NCBI RefSeq assembly: GCF_900110705.1
Contig: NZ_FOEJ01000008.1
Span: forward strand, 22,398 to 86,397
Reading direction: 5' to 3'
Length of the DNA stretch: 64,000 nucleotides
DNA from: Loktanella sp. DSM 29012
GTDB lineage: Bacteria > Pseudomonadota > Alphaproteobacteria > Rhodobacterales > Rhodobacteraceae
Below, piece by piece: positions 8,665-18,254 of this stretch (the stretch's first letter is position 1; every line of letters begins with the position of its first letter). The notes beneath the pieces were generated by a model. It searched no databases. It was given only the letters and a program-made list of their open reading frames with translations, and was not told the origin of the DNA. The position numbers and the translations under genes are program-made.

Positions 8665-9824
8665 TTCGGGGCGGTCATGCCGATCAGGCCGGAACAGTTG
8701 AAATAGCGCGTGCCCCCCAGCGTGCTGCCTGCCGCGGCGCGGATCGCGGCAAAGACATAGCCTTCGTCGGGGGCGGTGTAATCCACCGCGTAACTGACAC
8801 GCACCATGCCGTTGATCTGACCCAGGCCGGTCAGGGCCGGGGCCACGATGGTGTCGCGCAGGGTGGATGTGTTGTTGGTCCAGCCCGCGTTCCAAGGGCC
8901 ATATTGGAAATAGATCCCGATCTCGAGGTCGGCCACGTCGCTGCTGGTGATGTCGCCCGCCAGCACAATCCGGTCGATATGGGACCCGGCCGAAATCAGC
9001 AGTGCGGCACAGTCGAAATCGATGCTGGGTTCTGCCCCGGTGCCAAGGTTCTGCGAGGCATTGGCCGATCCGGTATGCGACGAGGGCGCGCACCAGCGCT
9101 GGTCGGGATAGAGAAAATGCCGGAACCGATAGCTGAGCAATTGCCGCGCCCCGTTGGAAACGGGGCTGGTCGCCGGGGTGGCGGGCATGGTCACGATACC
9201 CGTGGTGGCATCGATCCGTAGCGCTTCGGTGAATGTGGCGCCATCGGCGCTGACCTTGATCGCGAAATCATCGCTGCCCGCCAGCCCCATTTCCGCCCGC
9301 CCCGACCAACCTGACTGGAACAGCAGGCTGGCGGTATCAGTGGGGCCGGCCTTGTTGACCTTGAGCTGGTGACCGCCGCCTGCGTGGGTCAGCAGCGTGG
9401 CATCCGCGGCCACCGCCAGCCGGTTGGTGGCGTCTGCCGTGGCGTTCACGCCGACGCCCGCCAGATTGTTCAGATCGGGGGTGCCGCCGACCGTGTCCCA
9501 GCCGGTGCCGGTGTTCACCCGCAGCACGCCTGTCGCCCGGTCCCACAGCCGCCAGCCGACCACCGGCGTGATGAACAACCAGCCGCCGCCTGCGACACAG
9601 GCGATATCGCCGTCGTGCCCGGCCCAGTCCCCGGTGGGGGTCTCGCCCAGATGCCAGCAGGTGCCTTCGGTCAGGGTGCCGGGCGGGTCGGTGGCATCGA
9701 ACCCCGCGACGGTGCCCTGCACGATCAGGTCCAGCCGTTCGAGGGCCGCGTTGTGCGTGATGTGTTTCTGCGCCTGCGCGCCCTCGATAAACGGCAGATC
9801 GAGGCGGGGGGTATATGTGGTCAT
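8661..9824 (-). CDS. DUF2793 domain protein, phage/GTA tail-like
   Basis: A 387-residue protein. The first half, from PRLDLPFIEGAQAQKHITHN through GDIACVAGGGWLFITPVVGWRLWD, is the DUF2793 module common in Rhodobacteraceae, often near prophage or gene-transfer-agent structural genes. The centre (VNKAGPTDTASLLFQSGWSGRAEMGLAG) resembles tail-fibre beta repeats. The C-terminus is beta-rich and ends with EGYVFAAIRAAAG. No signal peptide is evident. The ATG at 9824 follows GGAG at good spacing. It stands alone, convergent with repA; no other phage gene is nearby. Role unknown; a surface or adhesive fibre is one guess. Confidence 0.7.
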   Translation of the reverse strand: MTTYTPRLDLPFIEGAQAQKHITHNAALERLDLIVQGTVAGFDATDPPGTLTEGTCWHLGETPTGDWAGHDGDIACVAGGGWLFITPVVGWRLWDRATGVLRVNTGTGWDTVGGTPDLNNLAGVGVNATADATNRLAVAADATLLTHAGGGHQLKVNKAGPTDTASLLFQSGWSGRAEMGLAGSDDFAIKVSADGATFTEALRIDATTGIVTMPATPATSPVSNGARQLLSYRFRHFLYPDQRWCAPSSHTGSANASQNLGTGAEPSIDFDCAALLISAGSHIDRIVLAGDITSSDVADLEIGIYFQYGPWNAGWTNNTSTLRDTIVAPALTGLGQINGMVRVSYAVDYTAPDEGYVFAAIRAAAGSTLGGTRYFNCSGLIGMTAPN

Positions 9825-10020
9825 GGCATGGCTCCGGTCATCAGGGATCGCGCGATGATGTCCTGCGCCAGGGTGAACGCGGTCTGACCGCAGCGCCCGG
9901 CCTATGGGGCAGACCCGCAACGGTCCGTGGCGAATGCCAGGCCCTTTGCCCCCCGCAGTTGTGAGGGTGCCGGTTTTGCGACAGAAGATCGATGACAGGC
10001 GTTGGAACGGGACCAGATAC

Positions 10021-11142
10021 ATGACGAAACGGGCTTTGATCACCGGTGTGACCGGGCAGGACGGCAGCTATCTGGCGGAATTCCTGCTGGACAAGGGATA
10101 CGAGGTGCACGGCATCAAGCGCCGCGCGTCGCTGTTCAACACAGGCCGGGTCGATCACATCTATCAGGACCCGCATACCGACAACCAGCGGTTCCAGCTG
10201 CACTATGGCGACCTGACCGACAGTTCCAACCTTACCCGCATCATTTCAGAGGTGCAGCCGGACGAGGTCTATAACCTGGGCGCGCAATCCCACGTCGCCG
10301 TCAGCTTCGAGGCGCCCGAATACACCGCAGACGTGGATGCCATGGGCACCCTGCGCCTGCTCGAGGCGATCCGTTTTCTGGGGCTGGAGAAAAAGACGAA
10401 ATTCTATCAGGCATCGACGTCGGAGCTGTATGGTTTGGTGCAGGAAACCCCCCAGACCGAGACCACGCCGTTCCACCCCCGAAGCCCCTATGCGGTGGCC
10501 AAGATGTATGCCTACTGGATCGCGGTAAACTACCGCGAGGCTTACGGGATGTATGCCTGCAACGGCATCCTGTTCAACCACGAGAGCCCGCGCCGCGGCG
10601 AGACATTTGTCACGCGCAAGATCACGCGGGGTCTGGCGAACATCGCCATGGGCCTCGAGGATTGCCTGTTCATGGGCAATATCGATTCCTTGCGCGACTG
10701 GGGCCATGCCAAGGATTACGTCCGCATGCAGTGGATGATGCTGCAGCAGGACGAACCGCAGGATTACGTCATCGCCACTGGCGTGCAGTATTCCGTGCGC
10801 GAGTTCATCACCTGGTCGGCCGCTGAAATGGGTGTGACACTGGCATTCACCGGCACCGGCGTGGACGAAATCGCGACCGTCACGGCTGTCGACGGTGATC
10901 TGGCCCCGCATATCGCGGTGGGCGATGTCATCATGCGCATCGATCCGCGCTACTTCCGCCCCGCCGAGGTCGAAACCCTGCTGGGTGATCCCGCCAAGGC
11001 GAAGGCGAACCTTGGCTGGACGCCAGAGATCACGGCCCAGGAGATGTGCGCCGAAATGGTGCGCGAAGACCTCAAATCCGCGCGCCGCTACGCGCTGTTG
11101 AAAACCCACGGTCTGGACCTGCCGGTCAGCGTCGAGGGCTAG
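10021..11142 (+). CDS. gmd: GDP-mannose 4,6-dehydratase
   Basis: First committed step from GDP-mannose to GDP-fucose (GDP-4-keto-6-deoxymannose formation), cytoplasmic. A 373-residue short-chain dehydrogenase: NADP loop [10 protein letters not shown] (9-18), [11 protein letters not shown] (31-41), and the catalytic set Thr133, Glu135, Tyr157, Lys161 in STSELYG and [20 protein letters not shown] is the Gmd substrate signature. Opens an operon with an acyltransferase gene and fcl; 4-bp gap to the next gene. Confidence 0.97.
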   Translation: MTKRALITGVTGQDGSYLAEFLLDKGYEVHGIKRRASLFNTGRVDHIYQDPHTDNQRFQLHYGDLTDSSNLTRIISEVQPDEVYNLGAQSHVAVSFEAPEYTADVDAMGTLRLLEAIRFLGLEKKTKFYQASTSELYGLVQETPQTETTPFHPRSPYAVAKMYAYWIAVNYREAYGMYACNGILFNHESPRRGETFVTRKITRGLANIAMGLEDCLFMGNIDSLRDWGHAKDYVRMQWMMLQQDEPQDYVIATGVQYSVREFITWSAAEMGVTLAFTGTGVDEIATVTAVDGDLAPHIAVGDVIMRIDPRYFRPAEVETLLGDPAKAKANLGWTPEITAQEMCAEMVREDLKSARRYALLKTHGLDLPVSVEG

Positions 11143-11146
11143 GCCC

Positions 11147-13138
11147 ATGAACTTTACCGGCTACCGGCGCGATATCGACGGGCTGCGCACGCTTGCCGTC
11201 GTGCCGGTGGTGCTGGGGCATGCGGGCCTGAGCCTGTTCGCGGGCGGTTTTGTCGGCGTGGACGTGTTTTTCGTGATCTCGGGGTTCCTGATCACGGGGA
11301 TCCTTGTGCGCGAGCTGGAACAGGGGCGGTTTTCGCTGATCGATTTCTACGAACGCCGCGCGCGGCGCATCCTGCCTGCGCTGTTCGTGGTGCTGGCCGC
11401 CTGCATCGTGGTGTTCTGGTTCCTGCTGCTGCCGCAGCACTACGTGGTGATAGGCAAGGCGGGGATCGCATCGCTGCTGTTTTCGTCCAACATCTACTTT
11501 TTCCGCATCGACAGCGCTTATTTCGCAAACGCGACATCCATGCAGCCTTTGCTGCACACCTGGTCGCTGGCGGTCGAGGAACAATTCTACATCGTGTTCC
11601 CGGTGTTGCTGTGGCTGATCGCGGCCTGGCGGCGCACCAGCCGGACCCTGCTGATCGCGGGGCTGTCGCTGGCGTCATTCGCACTGGCGGTCTGGATGGT
11701 GCCCCGTCACCCGGTCGCGGCATTCTACCTGACGCCCACCCGTGTGTGGGAGCTGGGTCTGGGCGCGCTTCTGGCGCTGGGGGCGTTTCCTGTGCTGCGC
11801 CACCGGCTGCTGGCCGAACTGGTGGCCGCCGCCGGTCTGGTTGCCATCGCCTGGGCAGTGTTCACCCTGGACAAGACCGACCCCTTTCCGGGGTTGAACG
11901 CGCTGGCCCCTTGCCTTGGGGCGGTGGCGATCATCTGGGCGGGACAATCGCAGATCACGCTGACCGGGCGGCTGTTGTCCACCCGTGGCATGGTGGGGAT
12001 CGGGCTGATGTCCTATTCGCTGTATCTGGTGCATTGGCCGGTGCTGGTGGCGGCACGGATCCTGACCAGTGCGCGCGGCAATCTGGACCCCGCAACCATC
12101 GTGATCTGTCTGATGCTGTCGCTGGGGCTGGCCTGGGCCAGCTGGCGGTTCGTGGAACGCCCGTTTCGCGCACACAAGGGCGGCGCGCGTTTCGGTCGCC
12201 GGGCGATCTTTGCGCTGTCGGGGGCCGGGGGTGCGGCCCTGCTGGGCCTGTTTGCGCTGCTGATGGTCAAGGACGGTTTCCCCGCCCGCCTGCCCGCAGG
12301 TCTGGAACAGGCCTATACGCAGGCCACGATGCGCGTGGCGCGTGAGGACAGCTGCGGTATTGCGCAGATATCAGCACCGCGCTGTGCCGAGCTGGGCAAG
12401 GCGAGCAGCGAACCGCGTGTTATCGTCATGATTGGTGATTCACATACCCAATGGGCGACGCCGGGATTCGATGATTGGCTACGCGACCATGATCGACAGG
12501 GACTTGCCTTTCATGGTCCGGGTTGCCCGCCCCTGCTGGGGGTTCAGCGAACACACATGATGGCACCACAATGCTCGCAATGGATCGAGGCCACTGCGGG
12601 CTGGATCGGCGCGCAGACCCGCATCGATACCGTGATCGTGCTTGCCAGATGGGCGATGCTGGCCGAAGGCACCCGACCGCCGGGCGAGGACGGTCCGCTT
12701 GCGACGCTGGTCCCCGTTGATGCGGCTGCGCCCGCAGACGGCGATAACGCGGACCTGACGCGCTATGGTCTGGACCGCATGCTGGCGGCGATCCGGCCTC
12801 ATGCCGACCGGATCGTGCTGATCGGCGGAATTCCCGAAATCGGTTATCACGTGCCGACCTTTGCCACGCGGGCGCTGATGGCGGGGCGGCCGCTACCAGA
12901 CACCCCCGATCTGGAGGATTACCGCCAGCGCAACGCCCGCGCGCAGGCGATCCTGACCGAGATGGCGCAGAAACACGGGGCGATCTATGTCGATCCCGGC
13001 CCGGTGTTCTGCACCCCCGATTGCCGGATCGCGCAGGACGGGCAATTCCTGTATTTCGACGACGATCACCTCAGCAGCTTTGGGTCGCGGCTGATGATCC
13101 CGCAACTTCTCGATCTGGCGCTGGCGCCAGAGACGTAA
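11147..13138 (+). CDS. OafA/YrhL-type acyltransferase-3 with C-terminal SGNH domain
   Basis: A 663-residue membrane O-acetyltransferase. The N-terminal acyltransferase-3 domain starts YRRDIDGLRTLAVVPVVLGH (His25 likely catalytic) and FFVISGFLITG, with about ten membrane helices to roughly residue 375. The periplasmic SGNH domain has the Ser block IGDSHTQW (about 428-435) and the Asp/His block DDDHLSSFGS (about 636-645). Such proteins acetylate O-antigen, capsule or exopolysaccharide sugars. Its place between gmd and fcl suggests that fucose or a neighbouring sugar is the target; that is inference. Confidence 0.92.
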   Translation: MNFTGYRRDIDGLRTLAVVPVVLGHAGLSLFAGGFVGVDVFFVISGFLITGILVRELEQGRFSLIDFYERRARRILPALFVVLAACIVVFWFLLLPQHYVVIGKAGIASLLFSSNIYFFRIDSAYFANATSMQPLLHTWSLAVEEQFYIVFPVLLWLIAAWRRTSRTLLIAGLSLASFALAVWMVPRHPVAAFYLTPTRVWELGLGALLALGAFPVLRHRLLAELVAAAGLVAIAWAVFTLDKTDPFPGLNALAPCLGAVAIIWAGQSQITLTGRLLSTRGMVGIGLMSYSLYLVHWPVLVAARILTSARGNLDPATIVICLMLSLGLAWASWRFVERPFRAHKGGARFGRRAIFALSGAGGAALLGLFALLMVKDGFPARLPAGLEQAYTQATMRVAREDSCGIAQISAPRCAELGKASSEPRVIVMIGDSHTQWATPGFDDWLRDHDRQGLAFHGPGCPPLLGVQRTHMMAPQCSQWIEATAGWIGAQTRIDTVIVLARWAMLAEGTRPPGEDGPLATLVPVDAAAPADGDNADLTRYGLDRMLAAIRPHADRIVLIGGIPEIGYHVPTFATRALMAGRPLPDTPDLEDYRQRNARAQAILTEMAQKHGAIYVDPGPVFCTPDCRIAQDGQFLYFDDDHLSSFGSRLMIPQLLDLALAPET

Positions 13139-13159
13139 TTCAAAACAAGGACGCAGCCC

Positions 13160-14131
13160 ATGCAACGTATCTATATCGCAGGCCATCGCGGCATGGTGGG
13201 GGGCGCGATCCTGCGCCAGCTGGAACAGCGCGGTGGGAATGAGCTCATCACGCGCACCAGTGCGGAACTGGACCTGACCGACCAGGCTGCGGTGCGCGAT
13301 TTCATGGCCGCGGAAAAACCGGACGTGGTCATTCTGGCGGCGGCCAAGGTGGGCGGCATCATCGCCAACAACACCTATCCCGCGCAGTTCATTTACGAAA
13401 ACCTGATGATGGAATGCAATGTCATCCACCAGGCCCATGTGGCAGGCGTGCAGCGTTTGCTGCAACTGGGGTCATCCTGCATTTATCCGCGCGAAGCCCC
13501 GCAGCCCATGGCCGAGGACGCGCTGCTGACCGGCACGCTGGAGCCCACGAACGAACCCTATGCCGTGGCCAAGATCGCAGGCATCAAGCTGTGTGAAAGC
13601 TACAACCGCCAGTATGGCCGCGACTATCGCAGCGTGATGCCCACGAACCTTTACGGTCCGGGCGATAACTTTCATCCCGAAAACAGTCACGTGCTGCCCG
13701 CGATGATCCTGCGGTTCGATGCGGCGAAACGGGCGGGCGATCCGTCGGTCACGATCTGGGGGTCCGGCACGCCGATGCGCGAATTCCTGCATGTGGACGA
13801 CATGGCGGCGGCGTCGCTCTTTGTGATGGATCTGGACCGCGCGACCTATGAGGCGGAAACCGAACCGATGCTGAGCCATATCAACGTGGGCACCGGTGTG
13901 GATGTCACGATCCTGGAGTTGGCACGGATGGTGGCGGCCGCCGTGGGGTATCAGGGCGACATCCTGACCGACCCCAGCCGCCCCGATGGTGCGCCGCGCA
14001 AGCTGATGGATGTATCTCGGCTGGCGCGGATGGGCTGGACGGCGGAGATCGCATTGGCTGACGGGATCGCGCAGACCTACGATTGGTATCTGCAACAGGT
14101 GGACGCAGGGGCCGCCGTGCGCGCCAAGTAG
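13160..14131 (+). CDS. fcl: GDP-L-fucose synthase
   Basis: Epimerase/reductase that turns GDP-4-keto-6-deoxymannose into GDP-L-fucose. 323 residues with NADP loop GHRGMVGG (8-15), catalytic GSSCIYP (Ser106, Cys107), and YAVAK (Tyr134, Lys138). The segments [19 protein letters not shown] and [10 protein letters not shown] are conserved in the family. The ATG follows AAGGA. Third gene of the gmd operon. Confidence 0.97.
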   Translation: MQRIYIAGHRGMVGGAILRQLEQRGGNELITRTSAELDLTDQAAVRDFMAAEKPDVVILAAAKVGGIIANNTYPAQFIYENLMMECNVIHQAHVAGVQRLLQLGSSCIYPREAPQPMAEDALLTGTLEPTNEPYAVAKIAGIKLCESYNRQYGRDYRSVMPTNLYGPGDNFHPENSHVLPAMILRFDAAKRAGDPSVTIWGSGTPMREFLHVDDMAAASLFVMDLDRATYEAETEPMLSHINVGTGVDVTILELARMVAAAVGYQGDILTDPSRPDGAPRKLMDVSRLARMGWTAEIALADGIAQTYDWYLQQVDAGAAVRAK

Positions 14132-14270
14132 GGCGGACGGGAGCCTCCGGCGGGAGTATTGGGGCAAGATGATGCCGGGGTGCGCTGCGCCGAAAAGATG
14201 AATTTTAGGCATCAAGGTGCCATGTTTTGCCGCTAAGGTGGCGCAAAGAATAATGATGAGGTATCCCGCG

Positions 14271-15683
14271 ATGATCACTCCGGTTTTGTTGTGTGGTGGG
14301 TCGGGCACGCGGCTGTGGCCGCTGTCGCGCAAGAGCTATCCCAAGCAATTTTCGCCCCTGATCGGGGACGAAAGCCTGTTTCAGGCCAGTGCGCGCCGTC
14401 TGGCCGGTGACGGATATGCTGCCCCCGTGGTGGTGACCGCCGATGCGTTCCGGTTCATCGTGACCGAACAGCTGGCCGAGGCGGGCATTGCCCCCGGTGC
14501 CGTGCTGATCGAACCCGCGGGCCGCGACACAGCGCCTGCCGTGCTGGCCGCAGCCTTGCACCTGTTCGCCAGCGATCCGGACGGCGTGATGCTGGTGGCC
14601 CCGTCGGACCACGTGATCCCCGACACAGCGGCCTTCAACGCCACCGTGCAGGCGGCGCTGCCTGCGGTGCGTGACGGGCGGCTGGTGACATTCGGGATCA
14701 GCCCCGACCGGCCCGAGACGGGCTATGGTTATCTGGAACTGGCCGCGGCCCCGACCGACGATCTGACGCCGCTGCCGCTGAAGGCCTTTGTCGAGAAACC
14801 CGATGCCGAAACCGCGCAAGGCATGCTGGATGAGGGCCGTTACCTGTGGAACGCGGGTATTTTCCTGTTTTCCGTGCGCGCCATCGTCGCGGCCTACCGC
14901 AGCTTTGCCCCAGACATGGTGACGGCGGTGCAGGGCGCGCTGGATGGGGCGCAATCCGATCTGGGCTTTACCCGGTTGGCGGCAGACCATTGGGATGCCG
15001 CACCTGCCATTTCCATCGATTACGCGGTCATGGAAAAGGCGGACAACCTGTCGGTCGTCCCCTTTGCCGGGCGCTGGTCAGACCTGGGCGACTGGGCCGC
15101 CGTCTGGCGCGAAACCCAGGACGGTGGCCTGTCCCTGTCGGGGCCTGCCACGGCGCTGGATTGCGACAATACCCTGCTGCGATCCGAGGTGGAGGGTCAG
15201 GCCATCGTGGGCATCGGCCTGACCGATATCGTGGCCATCGCCATGCCCGACGCCGTGCTGATCGCCCACAAGGACCGCACGCAGGACGTCAAACAGGCGG
15301 TCGCGGCGCTGAAACAGAAAAAGGCCCCGCAGGCCGAAGCATTCCCCAAGGATCACCGCCCCTGGGGCTGGTTCGAGAGCCTGGTGGTCGGCGACCGGTT
15401 CCAGGTGAAACGCATCGTGGTCCATCCCGGTGCCGCGCTGAGCCTGCAAAGCCATCACCACCGGTCCGAACACTGGATCGTCGTGCAGGGCACGGCAAAG
15501 GTGACCGTGGACGACGAGATCAAGCTGATCAGCGAAAACCAGTCGGTCTATATCCCGCTGGGGGCCGTGCACCGCATGGAAAACCCCGGCAAGGTGCCGA
15601 TGGTCCTGATCGAGGTGCAGACCGGCAGCTATCTGGGTGAGGATGACATCATCCGCTACGAGGACGTCTACGCCCGGACGTGA
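14271..15683 (+). CDS. manC: Mannose-1-phosphate guanylyltransferase / mannose-6-phosphate isomerase
   Basis: Makes GDP-mannose (and supplies mannose phosphate), feeding gmd and mannosyltransferases. A 470-residue type II bifunctional enzyme: nucleotidyltransferase loop LLCGGSGTRLWPLSR (6-20), FVEKP and WNAGIFLFS in the first domain, and a C-terminal cupin isomerase with LSLQSHHHRSEHWIVVQG around 387-404. The ATG at 14271 has GAGGT eight bases upstream; earlier in-frame starts are poorer. The phosphomannomutase (ManB) is not in the window. Its last 63 bp are duplicated 1.8 kb downstream. Confidence 0.96.
   Translation: MITPVLLCGGSGTRLWPLSRKSYPKQFSPLIGDESLFQASARRLAGDGYAAPVVVTADAFRFIVTEQLAEAGIAPGAVLIEPAGRDTAPAVLAAALHLFASDPDGVMLVAPSDHVIPDTAAFNATVQAALPAVRDGRLVTFGISPDRPETGYGYLELAAAPTDDLTPLPLKAFVEKPDAETAQGMLDEGRYLWNAGIFLFSVRAIVAAYRSFAPDMVTAVQGALDGAQSDLGFTRLAADHWDAAPAISIDYAVMEKADNLSVVPFAGRWSDLGDWAAVWRETQDGGLSLSGPATALDCDNTLLRSEVEGQAIVGIGLTDIVAIAMPDAVLIAHKDRTQDVKQAVAALKQKKAPQAEAFPKDHRPWGWFESLVVGDRFQVKRIVVHPGAALSLQSHHHRSEHWIVVQGTAKVTVDDEIKLISENQSVYIPLGAVHRMENPGKVPMVLIEVQTGSYLGEDDIIRYEDVYART
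15621..15683 (+). repeat. 63-bp direct repeat, copy 1 (3' end of manC)
   Basis: The final 20 codons and stop of manC. It recurs at 17446-17508 with one synonymous C/T difference (62 of 63 identical) in the same orientation. The two copies bracket the fusion gene at 15686-17380. Confidence 0.95.
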
Positions 15684-15685
15684 CC

Positions 15686-17380
15686 CTAACGGATCAGGCG
15701 GCGCCAGTTCTTGCGCTTGCCCGTTGCGGTGACCGTGACCTGACGCAGGTCTAGTGGTTTGCGTGCGATTTCGCCATTGGCCAGACGCGCGCGGATGGTG
15801 TCGATCGCATCGTCGATCCGGTCAAAGGGCACGTCGGCCAGATCGTTGATGTCAAAGTCCCACCACTTCAGTTTGCGCAGTGCCGTAATCGTCTCGGGGG
15901 GGAACCGGTCGCGCAGATGTTTTGCGGGCACACCACCGACAATGGCATAGGGGGCCACATCGGTCGTGACCACGGCCCCGGCGGCAATGATTGCACCGTC
16001 ACCGATCGTGACACCACGTCTGACTACCACATTTGCTCCGATCCAGACGTCGTTACCGATCGCCACCTGACCGCCTGGGGCTTTTGTATTGTCGGATGTG
16101 CGTTTGATCACGCGCGCGGGAGCAGCGGTTTTTTCAGGCGGATAGAAATCAAACTGTCCGGCGTAGTATTGCGCGGGCGAGGTCGACAGCCATTCGGTCG
16201 GATGTTCCGTTTCACCCAGAATGACATTTGGACCGATGCTGGTGTAGCGCCCAATACTACTGGTAAATTTCACGGTGCCGGATTGTAAAAAGGAATATCG
16301 ACCAATCCGGATCGGATTGTAGCAGGTCAGACTTGCCTTGTTCAGTTGCGCCGGGGCCTCAAACTGAATGTCCAGCGCCTTGCCGGATGTGTTCAGCTCA
16401 TTGTTCAGGCCCAACCCGTGTTGTGCCATAGTGCGCAGCGGCATTGGCCGGATCAAAGGCCGCGGCCGCAACGCCAGCTTCATCAGTTTACGGGCAATCA
16501 CCTTACCGGACCGGCCAAAGGTGTTGGGGTCCAGAAAATCTGCATAGAACGGATGCGGGGTCGGCGTGGTCCCGGCGCATTGCGCGACCAGCTCTTGCAA
16601 ATGCTCGAAGGAGTCCGCGTGCATCCCTATTCGCTGATCAAAGATTTTGAATTCAGCGCTGTCCGGGTTCATCCGGCGCAGCATTTCGTCGGCAATGAGC
16701 CAAGACGGGAAAATCACGTGTTTGCCCAAGGCAATGGCCTCGTAAACCATGGTACCAAAATCGGTGATGACAATATCGCAGTCGATCAGGGCATCGTCAG
16801 TTGGGCGTTTCTGTGTCCGGTTGCGCGGGTGGAGGGATACCTCGACGTCATAGGTTTCGGCCAGCTTTTCCGCGTAGGGTTCGAACCCCGGATAGCTTGA
16901 CATTGACCGGGGCGACTCCACGCCCTTGATGAAATTGTGTGTAGGTGCCCATAGAATACGCGGCGTTGCACCAGGTTTGCGTGGTGCGGTTTGCGCGGCC
17001 TTGTCCTGCAGGTAATCCAGTCGAGGCCACCCCCCGATATGAACATGATCCGCGTCAAAGCGCAGATAATCGGACCCTACGATCCTATTTTTTAGAAAAT
17101 TGCCTGGCACGATCAGATGCTGCCTGGCGCGTGAATTATTGATATAGAGGCTGGAGTTGAACCGTTCGCGGCGGAAATGATAATTTTTGTCCGCAGCCCC
17201 GTGCGACATCAATACCTCGGCCTGTTGTTCGATGAACAACGCAAAATTCAAGGCACCGGGTATATAGTAAGGTTTCTGTTGCCACATGAACCGCGGCAAA
17301 TGTGCCTGAATGGTTCCGAAAATCTGGCTCTCGACAGCGCTGTAGTTCTTTGTGCCATGTTGATAAAAGTTGATTAGCAT
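15686..17380 (-). CDS. Fusion: TagB/CDP-glycerophosphotransferase-like GT-B domain plus hexapeptide O-acetyltransferase
   Basis: A 564-residue protein with two modules. The N-terminal part (about 1-310) has RILWAPTHNF, VSLHPRN and DIVITDFGTMVYEAIALGKH (about 198-217), the signature of CDP-glycerol glycerophosphotransferase-like GT-B enzymes of capsule and teichoic-acid assembly. The C-terminal part (about 345-525) is a left-handed beta-helix acetyltransferase with IGNDVWIGANVVVRRGVTIG and GAVVTTDVAPYAIVGGVPAK. It probably transfers a sugar or glycerol-phosphate and acetylates the same product. Start at ATG 17380 preferred to a GTG at 17392. AT-richer than neighbours in its 5' half, convergent with manC, and flanked by the manC-tail repeat, so probably acquired. 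Confidence 0.85.
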   Translation of the reverse strand: MLINFYQHGTKNYSAVESQIFGTIQAHLPRFMWQQKPYYIPGALNFALFIEQQAEVLMSHGAADKNYHFRRERFNSSLYINNSRARQHLIVPGNFLKNRIVGSDYLRFDADHVHIGGWPRLDYLQDKAAQTAPRKPGATPRILWAPTHNFIKGVESPRSMSSYPGFEPYAEKLAETYDVEVSLHPRNRTQKRPTDDALIDCDIVITDFGTMVYEAIALGKHVIFPSWLIADEMLRRMNPDSAEFKIFDQRIGMHADSFEHLQELVAQCAGTTPTPHPFYADFLDPNTFGRSGKVIARKLMKLALRPRPLIRPMPLRTMAQHGLGLNNELNTSGKALDIQFEAPAQLNKASLTCYNPIRIGRYSFLQSGTVKFTSSIGRYTSIGPNVILGETEHPTEWLSTSPAQYYAGQFDFYPPEKTAAPARVIKRTSDNTKAPGGQVAIGNDVWIGANVVVRRGVTIGDGAIIAAGAVVTTDVAPYAIVGGVPAKHLRDRFPPETITALRKLKWWDFDINDLADVPFDRIDDAIDTIRARLANGEIARKPLDLRQVTVTATGKRKNWRRLIR

Positions 17381-17445
17381 TATTAGGCGCACTCTCGATC
17401 ATCCGCCGTTCTTATGCATGGTTTATCGGTTAGCAGCCACCAAAT

Positions 17446-17508
17446 ACCGGCAGCTATCTGGGTGAGGATGACATCATCCGCTACGAGGATGTCTACGCCC
17501 GGACGTGA
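17446..17508 (+). repeat. 63-bp direct repeat, copy 2 (orphan manC 3' end)
   Basis: Identical to 15621-15683 except one base, including the stop codon, but with no manC upstream of it. It marks a past duplication or replacement at this locus. The remaining 17393-17642 spacer holds the 5' side of the fusion gene and the leader of the LuxR-type regulator; no other feature is evident. Confidence 0.95.
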
Positions 17509-17642
17509 TGCAGGTCTTCTGTGCGGAAATACTGATCCTGTTTTAGGATATATGCGGGGCTGCCCCAGAAAATGGCGTAGTTCAGCCATATTCCGCTGGG
17601 ACATTCGGGGAAACACATCGTTTCTTAGTCAGGATGGCCCTC

Positions 17643-18245
17643 ATGTCACGTTTATGGATCACAGGCACCGCGATGATCGCCGCGATTGCCGCGCTCAAGA
17701 CCTGTCTTGTCATGCATTTCGCACTGAGCCCCGCGCAGGCGACACCGCTGGTGCTGGGGGCGCTCTTTGTGGCGTTTTTCATGCTGACCACGGGTGTGGG
17801 GGTGCTGGCCTATGGTCAGGTGAAACGGAACCTGAACTCTGAACGCCGCCGCCGGATGGCGCCGGGTGCGAGCGAACCCGTGGCCAAGGAAACCGTCATT
17901 TCGCGCTATGCGCAGGACTGGGCACTGTCGCAGGCCGAGGCCGATGTCGCGATTTTCGTGGCCAAGGGATTTTCCAACAGCGAAATCGCCGACATGCGTG
18001 GATCGGCTCTGTCGACGGTCAAATCGCAGCTGGGGGCGATCTATACCAAATCGGGTCTGGGGTCGCGTTACCAGCTGATGGCCTTTGTCACCGACGAGGT
18101 CTGCGCCATGGCCAAGGAGGCCGAACAGGCCCCCGCAGCGCCTGCGCGGATCGACACCCGCAAGGTACTGCCGCTGGTCGGCCGCGCGCGCCGTGCGGCC
18201 CCCGCCCGTGATGCACAGGACCTGAACCACCGCGCCGCGGGCTGA
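17643..18245 (+). CDS. Membrane-anchored LuxR-type HTH transcriptional regulator
   Basis: A 200-residue protein with two predicted membrane helices (about 4-25 and 34-57), a charged linker (KRNLNSERRRRM), and a LuxR-family helix-turn-helix at about 95-148 (LSQAEADVAIFVAKGFSNSEIADMRG read in two parts, then TVKSQLGAIYTKSGL). No receiver or autoinducer-binding domain is present. The ATG at 17643 has AGGA at good spacing; an in-frame ATG three codons earlier lacks one. It lies downstream of and convergent with the Tad genes, which it may control; direct evidence is absent. Confidence 0.82.
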   Translation: MSRLWITGTAMIAAIAALKTCLVMHFALSPAQATPLVLGALFVAFFMLTTGVGVLAYGQVKRNLNSERRRRMAPGASEPVAKETVISRYAQDWALSQAEADVAIFVAKGFSNSEIADMRGSALSTVKSQLGAIYTKSGLGSRYQLMAFVTDEVCAMAKEAEQAPAAPARIDTRKVLPLVGRARRAAPARDAQDLNHRAAG

Positions 18246-18254
18246 TCTGCACGA

